From NCBI RefSeq assembly GCF_002291145.1, contig NZ_NTGE01000112.1:1-59877 (forward strand): a stretch of DNA of 59,877 bases, given 5' to 3'. Origin of the DNA: Streptomyces sp. SA15 (GTDB taxonomy: Bacteria > Actinomycetota > Actinomycetes > Streptomycetales > Streptomycetaceae). Positions within the stretch are counted from its first letter, which is position 1. The number at the start of each line of letters is the position of its first letter. The notes beneath the pieces are model-generated. The model was given only the letters and a program-made list of their open reading frames with translations, was not told the DNA's origin and ran no database searches. Positions 41,381 to 49,724 of this stretch are shown piece after piece. The translations under genes and the position numbers were made by a program.

Positions 41381-41457
41381 GGATGGGTCCTCTTCCCGGC
41401 GGGGGCAGGCGCCACTTCCGACACAGGCCCTAGCGGGCCCGCCCCCGGCCGATGGTC

Positions 41458-42801
41458 CTACGGGATCTCGTAGCCGGCGTTGTCGGAGAAGTCCTGGTCG
41501 ATGGAGCGGGCGGCCTTGGACAGGGCGGCCTTGGGGTCGGCGCCGCCGTAGACGGAGTTGAGGGCCTCGCTGAACTTCGCGGTGATGGTGGGGTATCCGG
41601 CGGTCACCGGGCGGGTGACGGCGACGCAGTTCTTGGTGATGTCGCTGTCACCGCAGGGCTTGGCGAGCTGGTCGGAGAAGAGCTGGAGCGGGCCGCCCTG
41701 CTTGTACAGGGGACTCGCGGCGAGCGCGCTCTTGGTGGCGGGCGGGGCACCGTTGGCCGTCGTCATGGCGGTGACGTTGGTGTCGTTGAGCAGGTAGTCG
41801 AGGAAGGCTCCCGCCGCCTTGGCGTTCTTGCTGTCGGCGCCGATGCCCCACGCCCAGGAGCCCTGGCCGGTCTTGGGGCCGTTGCCGAAGTCGGGCAGGG
41901 GCAGGACGACGAGGTCGCCGCCGAGGGCCTTGCTGTAGGTGGGGTACATCCAGTGGCCGACCCAGCTCAGGGCGACGCGGCCCTTGGCGAAGGCGTTGCC
42001 GTCGGTGTTGGGGTCGACGTACGTCTTCCAGGACTGGAAGGTCTTCAGCGCCGAGACCACGGCCGGGGTGTCGAGGGCGCCCTCCGCCTTGCCGTCCTTG
42101 AGGAGCGAGCCGCCGGCCGACCAGACGACGGGGGTGAAGCCGTAGGTGCCCCACTCGTTGGTGAGCCCGTTGTTCTCCTGGATGTCGAGGGTCTTGCCGT
42201 CGGAGTCCTTGGCCTTCAGGGCCTTGAGCGCGGCGGTGAACTCGTCGGCCGTCCAGTCGTCGGACAGGCCGGTCGGGTACTTCACGCCGGCCGCGTCCAG
42301 CAGCTTCTTGTTGCCGTAGATGCCGAGCCCGGAGTCGTACATGCCGAGGCCGTAGTGCTTGCCGTCGATCTCGCCCTGGGACTTGCTCGCGTCGGTGGCG
42401 TTGGCCATCGTCTTGGAGGAGACGTAGTCGTCGATCGGGGCCAGCTTCTTGTTGTAGACGAAGTTCGCCATGGTCGGGCCGTCGAACTCCATCACGTCCG
42501 GCAGCTCGGAGGCGTCGGTCGCGGTGATGGTCTTGGTGTAGTCGTTGCCGGGTATCAGCTTCAGCTCGACCTTGATGTCGCTCTGCGAGGAGTTGAACGA
42601 CTTCACCGCGTTCTGCACCGCGGCGTCCTCGCTCTTCTGGCCCTGGTGGGCCCAGACGCTGATGGTGCCCTTGCCGCTGCCGGCCTCCGCGGAGGCGTCG
42701 GTGCCGCCACCCCCGCCGCAGGCGGCCAGTGCCGCCAGGGGCAGGGCGAGCGCCAGGCCCGTACTGGCTGTGCGGCGGAGCCTTCTGTTGGTCGAGCTCA
42801 T
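41458..42801 (-). CDS. Sugar-binding lipoprotein of ABC transporter
   Basis: A 447-residue extracellular solute-binding protein (family 1). Lipobox LAAC (Cys28) follows a signal peptide and is followed by a Gly-rich linker. GTISVWAHQGQKSEDAAVQN and GRVALSWVGHWMYPTY are typical. It captures the sugar outside and delivers it to the two permeases encoded downstream. The ligand is probably the glycoside cut by the neighbouring GH1 and GH32-like enzymes. ATG 42801. Confidence 0.92.
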   Translation of the reverse strand: MSSTNRRLRRTASTGLALALPLAALAACGGGGGTDASAEAGSGKGTISVWAHQGQKSEDAAVQNAVKSFNSSQSDIKVELKLIPGNDYTKTITATDASELPDVMEFDGPTMANFVYNKKLAPIDDYVSSKTMANATDASKSQGEIDGKHYGLGMYDSGLGIYGNKKLLDAAGVKYPTGLSDDWTADEFTAALKALKAKDSDGKTLDIQENNGLTNEWGTYGFTPVVWSAGGSLLKDGKAEGALDTPAVVSALKTFQSWKTYVDPNTDGNAFAKGRVALSWVGHWMYPTYSKALGGDLVVLPLPDFGNGPKTGQGSWAWGIGADSKNAKAAGAFLDYLLNDTNVTAMTTANGAPPATKSALAASPLYKQGGPLQLFSDQLAKPCGDSDITKNCVAVTRPVTAGYPTITAKFSEALNSVYGGADPKAALSKAARSIDQDFSDNAGYEIP

Positions 42802-42864
42802 GTCTGTGCCTCCGTGCTGTGGCGAGGGTTCGTAGTAGGGGCTGGGCTCAAGATGGTTGGGGGG

Positions 42865-43884
42865 TTACTGCGGCCCGCGCGGACTGGGCGGCGCGGTCGT
42901 CTCGCGCAGGACGAGGCGGATGGGCATCTGCACCTGGCCGGGCTGCTCGGCGTCCGGCTCGTCCAGGTGACGCAGCAGCAGCCGGGCGGCCTCGGCGCCC
43001 TGGCCGGCGACGGGCTGGGCGACGGTGGTCAGGCCGACCACGTCGGCGAGTTCGTGGTCGTCGAAGCCGACGACGGACACGTCGTCCGGGACCCTCAGCC
43101 GGTGCCTGCGCAGGGCGCGCAGGGCGCCCATCGCCATCTCGTCGGACTGCGCGAACACGGCGGTCGGCGGGCGCGAGGCGGCCAGCAGTTCGGTCATGGC
43201 GCGCTCGCCGCCCTCGACGGTGTAGTCGCCGTCCGCCTCCAGGGCCGGGTCGTGTTCGATCCCGGCATCGGCCAGCACGTCCAGGTACGCCTGGCGCCGC
43301 TCGATGGGTGTGGTCCAGTGCAGCGGCCCGCTGGCTCCGCTGATCATGCCGATGCGGCGGTGGCCGAGGTTCACCAGATGCCGTACGGCGCTCTCGGTGC
43401 CGGCCCGGTCGTCGATGCCGACGACGGTGAAGCCGGGCCGGGGGCCGCCGACCGTGGTGGCCAGCGGCACGCCCAGGGAGCGCAGGGCGGCGGACTCCTC
43501 CTCGTCGGGGATGAGCAGCGACAGCACCGCGTCCACTCGCTTGCGGACCGGCAGCCTGGTGAAGAAACGCTTGCGTGTCTCCGGTGAGCCCAGGTTGTAC
43601 AGCAGGACGTCGTACCCGGCGGCGCTGAACACCTTCTCGGCGGCGTCCAGCACGGTGCCGAAGAACCAGCGGCCCACGTAAGGGACCAGGACGCCGATGG
43701 TGTAGGTCCGGCCGCTGGCCAGGCTGGAGGCGGAGCGGGAGGCGGTGTAGCCGAGCTGTGCGGCGACGGCCTTGATCTGGTCCCGCACCTCTTCGGACAC
43801 GCCCGGGCGGCCGCGCAGGGCGCGGGACACGGTGGACGCGGAGACGCCGGCGGCGCGGGCGACGTCGTTGATGCTGGCCGTCAC
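42865..43884 (-). CDS. LacI family repressor
   Basis: A 339-residue regulator. The HTH reads INDVARAAGVSASTVSRALR (residues 5-24) and the hinge helix region is RSASSLASGRTYTIGV. The sugar-binding domain is complete (GVPLATTVGGPRPGFTVVGI, DEMAMGALRALR). It heads the transporter operon and diverges from the glycosidase genes. LacI-type palindromes lie in the intergenic region, so it should repress both directions until the imported sugar binds. The LacI domain suggests a mono- or oligosaccharide inducer. Confidence 0.92.
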   Translation of the reverse strand: MTASINDVARAAGVSASTVSRALRGRPGVSEEVRDQIKAVAAQLGYTASRSASSLASGRTYTIGVLVPYVGRWFFGTVLDAAEKVFSAAGYDVLLYNLGSPETRKRFFTRLPVRKRVDAVLSLLIPDEEESAALRSLGVPLATTVGGPRPGFTVVGIDDRAGTESAVRHLVNLGHRRIGMISGASGPLHWTTPIERRQAYLDVLADAGIEHDPALEADGDYTVEGGERAMTELLAASRPPTAVFAQSDEMAMGALRALRRHRLRVPDDVSVVGFDDHELADVVGLTTVAQPVAGQGAEAARLLLRHLDEPDAEQPGQVQMPIRLVLRETTAPPSPRGPQ

Positions 43885-43959
43885 GGTGCGGTTCCTCCCG
43901 TTGGTTTCACGTCGGTGTGATCTGTGGGTGACGTGACCGTAAACCCGACCCTGTTGTTG

Positions 43960-43973
43960 CGCAAGCGTTTGCG
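43960..43973. promoter_or_regulatory. LacI-type operator
   Basis: CGCAAGCGTTTGCG is a near-perfect palindrome centred on CG, the usual LacI-family form. It lies 76 nt upstream of the repressor gene and 94 nt before the divergent glycosidase. Confidence 0.75.
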
Positions 43974-44024
43974 TTCAGATTTACTTGGGCCGATTCTCAA
44001 CAGACTCCGTTTTGGATCGATGGT

Positions 44025-44046
44025 CAGCGCACGCGTTTGGGCGCTG
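44025..44046. promoter_or_regulatory. Second possible LacI-type operator
   Basis: Arms CAGCGC and GCGCTG flank ACGCGTTTGG; the core CACGCGTTTG resembles the better operator 65 bp away. It ends 20 nt before the GH32-like start. Paired sites could allow looping. Confidence 0.45.
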
Positions 44047-44066
44047 TGAGCCGACAGGAACCGCAC

Positions 44067-45416
44067 ATGCGATACGCCCCGCCCGGCCTCTGCGTGAACG
44101 ACTTCGCCCTCCTGCGCGACGAGGACGGTACGTACGCCGTGCTGCATCTGCAGGGGCCCTGGACGGCCGAGTTCGACCATCTGCGGATGGAGACCTCTTT
44201 CGGCCGGGCCACGTCCACCGACCTGGTCGACTGGCAGCCGCAGGGCCCCGTCTTCGGTAACGGCCTGCCCGGCCGCTTCGACCAGCAGGCGGTGTGGACC
44301 ATGCACCCCGTCCGGCACGGCGCCGGAATGGCGATGTTCTACACCGGCGTGAGCGGGCTGACGCCGGGTGGCTGGCCGCTCCAGTCCGTCGGCCTCGCCC
44401 ACTCCGACCGCACCGACGGCACCGGCTGGCGGCGGCACGGCACCGGGCCGGTCGTCGAGGCGGACCCGCGCTGGTACCGCACCGGCGAGAAGATGGCCTG
44501 GCGCGACCCCTTCGTCGTACGCGACGACGAGACGGACGGATGGGCGATGGTCGTCTGCGCCAGCGACGCCTCCCTCCCGGTCGAGGTCAGCGGCTGCGTC
44601 GCCCTGGCCACCTCCGACGACCTGGAGCACTGGACCGTCCACCCGCCGCTCATCTCCCCCGGCGACGTCGACGAGCTGGAGTGCCCGGTCCTGGAACGCC
44701 TCGACGACGGCAGCTGGCTGCTGCTCGGGTCCATCGGCGCCACCCGCGGGTTCGAGGCGTGGACCGCCCCTCGGTTGCGCGGTCCCTGGACGCGCCGCGG
44801 CCCTCTCGGGCCGACCGGCTCGTACGCCCCCCGCGTCATCCCCGCCCCCGACGGCTCCCGCGTCGTCCTGCACACCACGCCCCGCCAGGTCGGCCTCACC
44901 GACACCGGGGAGCGCTGCCGCGGCATGCTCGCCCAGCCCAAGGCCCTTGTCGTGCAAGGTGATTCCGCCCCGCGCCTGGAATGGTGGCCCGGCCTGGACG
45001 CCTGGCTCGGCGAGGAGACCGACCAGCCCGCTCTGCACGCGGTCGGAGACATCGGCATATCCGGGCCGGTCGACATCACCCTGCGCACCGACGGCCCGGA
45101 CGGCGGCCGTTCCGCCCTCGCCGTCGGCTGCGACGGCAAGAACCTCTGGATCACGGGCCAGGACGGAATCTCACTCGGCGAGACCATCCTGACCGAACCC
45201 GCCACCGCCCTGCGCATCCTCACCATCGGCGAGTACGTCGAGGTGTACGCCGACAACGTCTTCGCCCTGACCACCCTGTGCTACTCCGGGCACCCCGTCC
45301 CGTGGACGGCGGTCACCGAAGGCCACGCGTGCGCCGTCCCTGTCCGCCCGATCCGGCTGCCCGATCCTCATCGCGACGACGCCTCCGCCGTCTGGCCCGG
45401 CCCGTCACCGCGCTGA
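44067..45416 (+). CDS. GH32-like glycosidase (five-bladed propeller plus beta-sandwich)
   Basis: A 449-residue protein of the GH32/GH43 clan. Candidate catalytic residues are Asp12 in LCVNDFALL (nucleophile), Arg146-Asp147 in AWRDPFV (transition-state stabiliser) and Glu205 in DELECP (acid/base, the EC motif). The C-terminal third is a beta-sandwich, as in fructosidases. No signal peptide is seen, so it acts on imported sugar. ATG 44067 with AGGAA ahead. It diverges from the LacI gene and precedes a GH1 gene. A fructosyl bond is expected from the fold, but GH43-type specificity cannot be excluded. Confidence 0.75.
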   Translation: MRYAPPGLCVNDFALLRDEDGTYAVLHLQGPWTAEFDHLRMETSFGRATSTDLVDWQPQGPVFGNGLPGRFDQQAVWTMHPVRHGAGMAMFYTGVSGLTPGGWPLQSVGLAHSDRTDGTGWRRHGTGPVVEADPRWYRTGEKMAWRDPFVVRDDETDGWAMVVCASDASLPVEVSGCVALATSDDLEHWTVHPPLISPGDVDELECPVLERLDDGSWLLLGSIGATRGFEAWTAPRLRGPWTRRGPLGPTGSYAPRVIPAPDGSRVVLHTTPRQVGLTDTGERCRGMLAQPKALVVQGDSAPRLEWWPGLDAWLGEETDQPALHAVGDIGISGPVDITLRTDGPDGGRSALAVGCDGKNLWITGQDGISLGETILTEPATALRILTIGEYVEVYADNVFALTTLCYSGHPVPWTAVTEGHACAVPVRPIRLPDPHRDDASAVWPGPSPR

Positions 45417-45445
45417 CCCGAACTCCCCTCCGGAAAGGCCCAGCC

Positions 45446-46657
45446 ATGCCCGCCGTGAACGTCACCGCCGACGGTCTGCGCTTCCCCGACGGCTTCCTGT
45501 GGGGAGCCTCCACCGCCGCCCACCAGATCGAGGGCAACAACGTCAACAGCGACTGGTGGCAGAGGGAACACAGCGGCGGCTCCATCGCCGAGCCCAGCCT
45601 CGACGCCGCCGACAGCTACCACCGGTGGCGCGAGGACATGGACCTGCTCGCCGAACTCGGCTTCACCGACTACCGCTTCAGCATCGAATGGGCCCGCATC
45701 GAGCCCGCCGCCGGACACTTCTCCCGCGCCGAGATCGCCCACTACCGGCGCATGGTCGACGGCGCCATCGAGCGCGGCCTCCGCCCCATGGTCACGCTGC
45801 ACCACTTCACCGTCCCGCGCTGGTTCGCCGAGCGCGGTGGCTGGACCGCGGACGGGGCGGCGGACCTGTTCGAGCGGTACGTGCGGGCGACCGCGCCGGT
45901 CATCGGCACCGGCGTACGGCACGTGTGCACCATCAACGAGCCCAACATGATCGCGGTCGCCGGCGCCATCCGCGAACTGGGCACCGAAGCACCCCCCACG
46001 GCGGGCCTCCCACTCCCCGACAAGGCCACCACCGACGCTCTGATCCGGGCCCACCACCGCGCCACGGCCGCCGTCAAGGCGATCTCCGCCGACATCCAGG
46101 TCGGCTGGTCGATCGCCAACCAGGTCTACCAGGCCCTGCCCGGCGCCGAAGCCGCCACCGCCGCCTACAGCCACCCCCGCGAAGACGTCTTCATCGAAGC
46201 CGCACGAGGCGACGACTGGATCGGCGTCCAGTCCTACACCCGCACCAGGATCACCGCCGACGGTCCCATCCCCGCCCCCGACGACGCCGAACGCACCCTC
46301 ACCGGCTGGGAGTACTACCCGCAAGCCCTCGGATACGCCCTGCGCCACACCGCCGAGGTAGTGGGCGACGTCCCCTTGATCGTCACCGAGAACGGCATCG
46401 CCACCGACGACGACAGCCGCCGCATCGACTACACCACCGGAGCCCTCCAGGAAGTCTCCGCCGCCCTGGAGGACGGCCTCGACGTACGCGGCTACCTGCA
46501 CTGGAGTGCACTCGACAACTACGAATGGGGCTCCTACAAGCCCACCTTCGGCCTCATCTCCGTCGCCCCCGACACCTTCGAACGCACCCCCAAACATTCC
46601 GCCGCCTGGCTCGGCAACCTCGCCCGCACGCGAATGCTGCCGCGCGCCGGTTGCTGA
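45446..46657 (+). CDS. GH1 beta-glucosidase
   Basis: A 403-residue intracellular beta-glycosidase. Acid/base Glu165 is in TINEPN and nucleophile Glu315 in VTENGI. FLWGASTAAHQIEGNN opens the barrel and WSALDNYEWGSYKPTFGL closes it. It is 40-60 residues shorter than common GH1 enzymes, mainly by short loops. ATG 45446 with GGAAAGG upstream, 30 nt after the GH32-like stop. With the importer and the GH32-like enzyme it makes a complete uptake and cleavage unit for a plant-type oligosaccharide or glycoside. Confidence 0.92.
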   Translation: MPAVNVTADGLRFPDGFLWGASTAAHQIEGNNVNSDWWQREHSGGSIAEPSLDAADSYHRWREDMDLLAELGFTDYRFSIEWARIEPAAGHFSRAEIAHYRRMVDGAIERGLRPMVTLHHFTVPRWFAERGGWTADGAADLFERYVRATAPVIGTGVRHVCTINEPNMIAVAGAIRELGTEAPPTAGLPLPDKATTDALIRAHHRATAAVKAISADIQVGWSIANQVYQALPGAEAATAAYSHPREDVFIEAARGDDWIGVQSYTRTRITADGPIPAPDDAERTLTGWEYYPQALGYALRHTAEVVGDVPLIVTENGIATDDDSRRIDYTTGALQEVSAALEDGLDVRGYLHWSALDNYEWGSYKPTFGLISVAPDTFERTPKHSAAWLGNLARTRMLPRAGC

Positions 46658-46712
46658 GCGTTCTCCATGCCGCATTGCCGGAGGGCAACCTTCCGGGCCG
46701 CGCGCGCATCAC

Positions 46713-48278
46713 ATGTGCATGAAGTCCAAGTGCACGGTGTTCGGGGCAGTGCCGGCTGCCGTGATGCTCGCCCTGACGCCCAGTGCAGCCGCTGTGGCCG
46801 ACGATCCGTCCGCGACACCGTCCCCCCTGCCGACGCAGGCCTACGCGACGATCGAGGCCGAAAAACAGCTCAACGTGGGGTCGGCGGCGCAGTCGGCCCA
46901 TGTGAGCTGGATGTTCTGGGACGACGGAGCGCAGGTCCCCGTACCCACGAACGAGACACTCGTCATCGATGCGCGTGACCTGGCGGGCATCGCGAGCCTC
47001 ACGGTCGACGACCCGAGGTGCGAGGACGACGAGCAGGTCATCACCTGCGCCAACACGGATTCCTCGCAGTCACGTTCGGTCGAGTTCACCCTGCGTGCGG
47101 ACGCGGGCGCCGCTCCCGGCGCCGACGGCACGATCACATATACCGTCAGCGCCGACCATGCCACCGGTACCACTGCGAACGCGAAGGTGGTCGTCGGCAT
47201 CCCGAACCTGATCGTCGGCAAGCTGCCGGATGTGACCAACGCCAGGATCGGCTCCCGGGTCGATGTTCCGCTCCGGCTCCGCAACACCGGGGATCTGGCC
47301 ACTGACCGGCGCGTCATGCTGCGCTGGGAATCGGTGGGCGGTCTGGTCTTCGACCGCGAGTTCTCCAACTGCGCGTACGGCGAAAATCATGAGCCCAGCG
47401 ACCCCGGCAGCCAGATATCCGTCACCTGCGTCTTCCCTGTCGGCCCGGACTCCGTGCCCGCGGGAGCCACCATGGAGTTGAGCAGCCCCCTGACCGCCAT
47501 GGTCAGCGAGCACGTCCTGACCGCTGTGACCGACTACTCGGTCGAGTTGCTGAGACCCGGCGTCGAGCCCGGCGGCGGCAGCCACCAGGGCACCGGGCCG
47601 GCGCTCACCCTGGTGCGGGCGTCCGGAGCGGGAGGCGGATTCGAGAAGGGTGCCGAGGGCCGATTCACCGTCGCGGCCGACAACTCCGCGGATCTCGCGG
47701 CCGAGGCCACGACGGAGCCGCGTGGTGCAGGCGGATGGGCCCTGGACATCAGCGCCCTGAACCACGGCCCGGCCTCCGCGTACGGGATCGACGACAAGTC
47801 TGTCGCCACGGTCGATGTCGTCCTGCCCAAGGGTGCGGTCGCGACCGGCATCATTTTCGATGAGGAGGAGGACAGCCCGTACGGCCCCTGCCTTCTACGG
47901 GACGGCAGCACCAGGACGGCACCTTTCGAGGCGGGCCACCGGCATTACGTGTGCACCGTGCCGTTCGGTGTCGCCGCCGGCAAGAGCCAGCTGTTCGAAC
48001 TGCGGGTGAAGACGTCCAAGGCGTACGACGGTGCCAAGGGCACGGCGACCGTGCGCCCCGGCCCGGCCGGCATCCCCCTCCACGACCCCGACGCCTCCAA
48101 CGACAACGTCACCTTCGCCTTCGGCACATCGGCCACACCGACTGCGGCGGTACCGTCCGGCGACACCCTGGACGCCACCGGCGCGGGCCGGACGACACTC
48201 ATCGCCACCGCGGCAGGCTGCGCCGCTCTGCTGGGCGGCGTGGTCATCGTCGTCCGACGCCGCAGACGTTCCCACTGA
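46713..48278 (+). CDS. Exported, membrane-anchored repeat protein
   Basis: A 521-residue protein. A signal peptide (VPAAVMLALTPSAAAVA) is followed by several Ig-like beta domains with paired Cys (DDPRCEDDEQVITCAN, FSNCAYGENH, PCLLRDG). The C-terminal membrane segment TLIATAAGCAALLGGVVIVV ends RRRRRSH. Motifs such as LRLRNTGDLATDRRVMLRWE resemble DUF11-type adhesive repeats. It probably faces the wall or medium. ATG 46713 or 46719; no convincing ribosome site. Function unknown. Confidence 0.65.
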   Translation: MCMKSKCTVFGAVPAAVMLALTPSAAAVADDPSATPSPLPTQAYATIEAEKQLNVGSAAQSAHVSWMFWDDGAQVPVPTNETLVIDARDLAGIASLTVDDPRCEDDEQVITCANTDSSQSRSVEFTLRADAGAAPGADGTITYTVSADHATGTTANAKVVVGIPNLIVGKLPDVTNARIGSRVDVPLRLRNTGDLATDRRVMLRWESVGGLVFDREFSNCAYGENHEPSDPGSQISVTCVFPVGPDSVPAGATMELSSPLTAMVSEHVLTAVTDYSVELLRPGVEPGGGSHQGTGPALTLVRASGAGGGFEKGAEGRFTVAADNSADLAAEATTEPRGAGGWALDISALNHGPASAYGIDDKSVATVDVVLPKGAVATGIIFDEEEDSPYGPCLLRDGSTRTAPFEAGHRHYVCTVPFGVAAGKSQLFELRVKTSKAYDGAKGTATVRPGPAGIPLHDPDASNDNVTFAFGTSATPTAAVPSGDTLDATGAGRTTLIATAAGCAALLGGVVIVVRRRRRSH

Positions 48279-48340
48279 CGCCGGACGGGTCCGGTGGGCA
48301 GCCGCCTCCTTCTGAGAAAACCCGGCCTACAGTGTGGCCC

Positions 48341-48733
48341 ATGGCGACGATCCGGCAGATCTCGTTGGGTGTGGACGACGACGAGCGGGCGGGGGAGTTC
48401 TGGCGCCGGGCGCTGGGATACGTGCGGCGGCCGCCGCGGTTCGAGGGGGATGACTGGATCGTCCTCGAGCCGCGGCCGGGCGAGCCCGGTGTCGCCATCG
48501 CCATGGACGTGAGCGAGAGTCCCGCCGAGGACTATCCACGTATCCACTTCGATCTGGACGCGGGGGATCGCGATCTGGATGAGGAAGTGGACCGTCTCGT
48601 GGCGCTCGGGGCGCGGCACGTGGACTGGCCGCACTATCCCGAGACCCTGCCGCCCGGTGGTCGGCCGTACGTGGTGCTGGCCGACCCGGAAGGCAATCGG
48701 TTCTGCGTCGAGGGGCGGCGTCGTAGCTGTTGA
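48341..48733 (+). CDS. VOC superfamily (glyoxalase-like) protein
   Basis: A 130-residue protein with one VOC half-repeat pair: ISLGVDDDERAGEFWRRALG, IHFDLDAGDRDLDEEVDRLV and VVLADPEGNRFCVE. The last block holds the usual metal-binding Glu, while the first has Gly-Val where His is common, so metal use is uncertain. Relatives serve in resistance, dioxygenase or isomerase reactions. ATG 48341. It stands alone. Confidence 0.8.
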   Translation: MATIRQISLGVDDDERAGEFWRRALGYVRRPPRFEGDDWIVLEPRPGEPGVAIAMDVSESPAEDYPRIHFDLDAGDRDLDEEVDRLVALGARHVDWPHYPETLPPGGRPYVVLADPEGNRFCVEGRRRSC

Positions 48734-48850
48734 GCGGCAGCTCGTTACGGACTGCCGGTCGGGATGATCAGGTCGGGTCTCCAAGTTATCTTGCTCGGGC
48801 GAAGCACCCTCTCGTCAGCCCAACAGGGCGCCGCCGGCAAGGAGTTGAAT

Positions 48851-49108
48851 ATGGGCGCACAAGACGCACCGGACGCACCGGACCCGCAGGACACGGCCCA
48901 GCGGCTGCGGGCGATCAGCGACGAGTTGTCGGACCGTTTCTACGAGCGGGCCGACGTGGTGCGGACGCTGGTGGTGACGCTGCTGGCCGGACAGCACTCG
49001 TTAGTGCTCGGCCCGCCCGGTACGGCGAAGTCCGAGCTGGCCCGGGAACTCACGGGCAGGGTCGAGGGGGCATCCTATTGGGAGATCCTCCTGTCGAAGT
49101 TCACCCGG
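48851..49108 (+). pseudogene. MoxR-type AAA+ ATPase, N-terminal remnant
   Basis: ATG 48851 with GGAG upstream begins an intact N-terminus: AQRLRAISDELSDRFYERAD, TLLAGQHSLVLGPPGTAKSEL (Walker A) and YWEILLSKFTRP. After residue ~86, where a RavA-like ATPase would continue with about 270 more residues, the sequence jumps to part of a VWA protein. Walker B, arginine finger and lid are gone, so no ATPase can be made. Confidence 0.8.
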
Positions 49109-49542
49109 CCGGGGCGCCATCATCGCGTGCGTGGACACCTCGCACTCCATGTACGCTCCAGGTCTTCCGCTTCCCGGCCGATCAGCCTGCCGGCATCGAC
49201 CGGACCCTCGACTTCGCGGAGACCTTCCTCGGCGGCGGCACCAGCTACCAGACGCCGCTGACAGCGGCCGGCGAACTGCTGGAGGAGGAGTTCAACGACG
49301 CCGCCCGCACGCGTGGCGACATCGTGATGCTCACCGACGACGACTGCGGCGTCACCGAGGAATGGATGCGCGGCTGGAACGACGCCAAGCACCTGCTGGG
49401 CTTCCGCGTCTTCGGCGTGGCCATCGGCGCCCCGCGCGTCGCCGAAGCCGACTCGGTCCTGGACGCCCTGTGCGACAACCTCCGCTCCATCGAGGACCTC
49501 ACCGACGTCCACGCCGCCGCCGACCTCTTCCGCGTCATCTAG
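49109..49542 (+). pseudogene. VWA-domain protein remnant (partner of the lost MoxR ATPase)
   Basis: First a short piece GAIIACVDTSHSMYAPG with the MIDAS motif DxSxS. Then, after another deletion and in a different frame, VFRFPADQPAGIDRTLDFAE, FLGGGTSYQTPLTAAGELLEEE, MLTDDDCGVTEEW and a normal-looking end at LFRVI. The pieces are in the order of a ViaA-like VWA protein, but most of the protein is missing. Stop TAG (49540-49542) shares two bases with the MITE that follows. Confidence 0.8.
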
Positions 49543-49724
49543 GGCCTGTCCGGCGGATCATGCCGCAGACGCGGGGTCTGGCACGCACATCTGCCGCGTT
49601 GTCGTCACTCGCCGACGCTCCCCGTCGACTCCCTCCTCCGCCTTGCAGCTGCACGCACCAGACCCCGCTCACCGGCGTTAATGGGGCGCCGCCGATATTC
49701 GACCTGATCCGCCGGACAGGCCCT
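49541..49724. mobile_element. 184-bp MITE-like element
   Basis: Terminal inverted repeats of 20 bp (GGGCCTGTCCGGCGGATCA at 49542-49560, complement at 49705-49723, plus one flanking pair). An inner inverted repeat GCGGGGTCTGG/CCAGACCCCGC lies inside. No ORF for a transposase. It abuts the VWA remnant stop and contains the LysR stop. A 23-bp relic of its right end is at 32642. Confidence 0.8.

Noticed and set aside
41424..41445. GGCCC-TAGC-GGGCC inverted repeat between binding protein and permease genes
   Set aside because: Only a 5-bp stem inside an operon; too weak to call a terminator.
48764..49542. A single intact gene for a fused ATPase-VWA protein
   Set aside because: The two halves are in different frames and lack most catalytic elements, so a remnant is the better reading.
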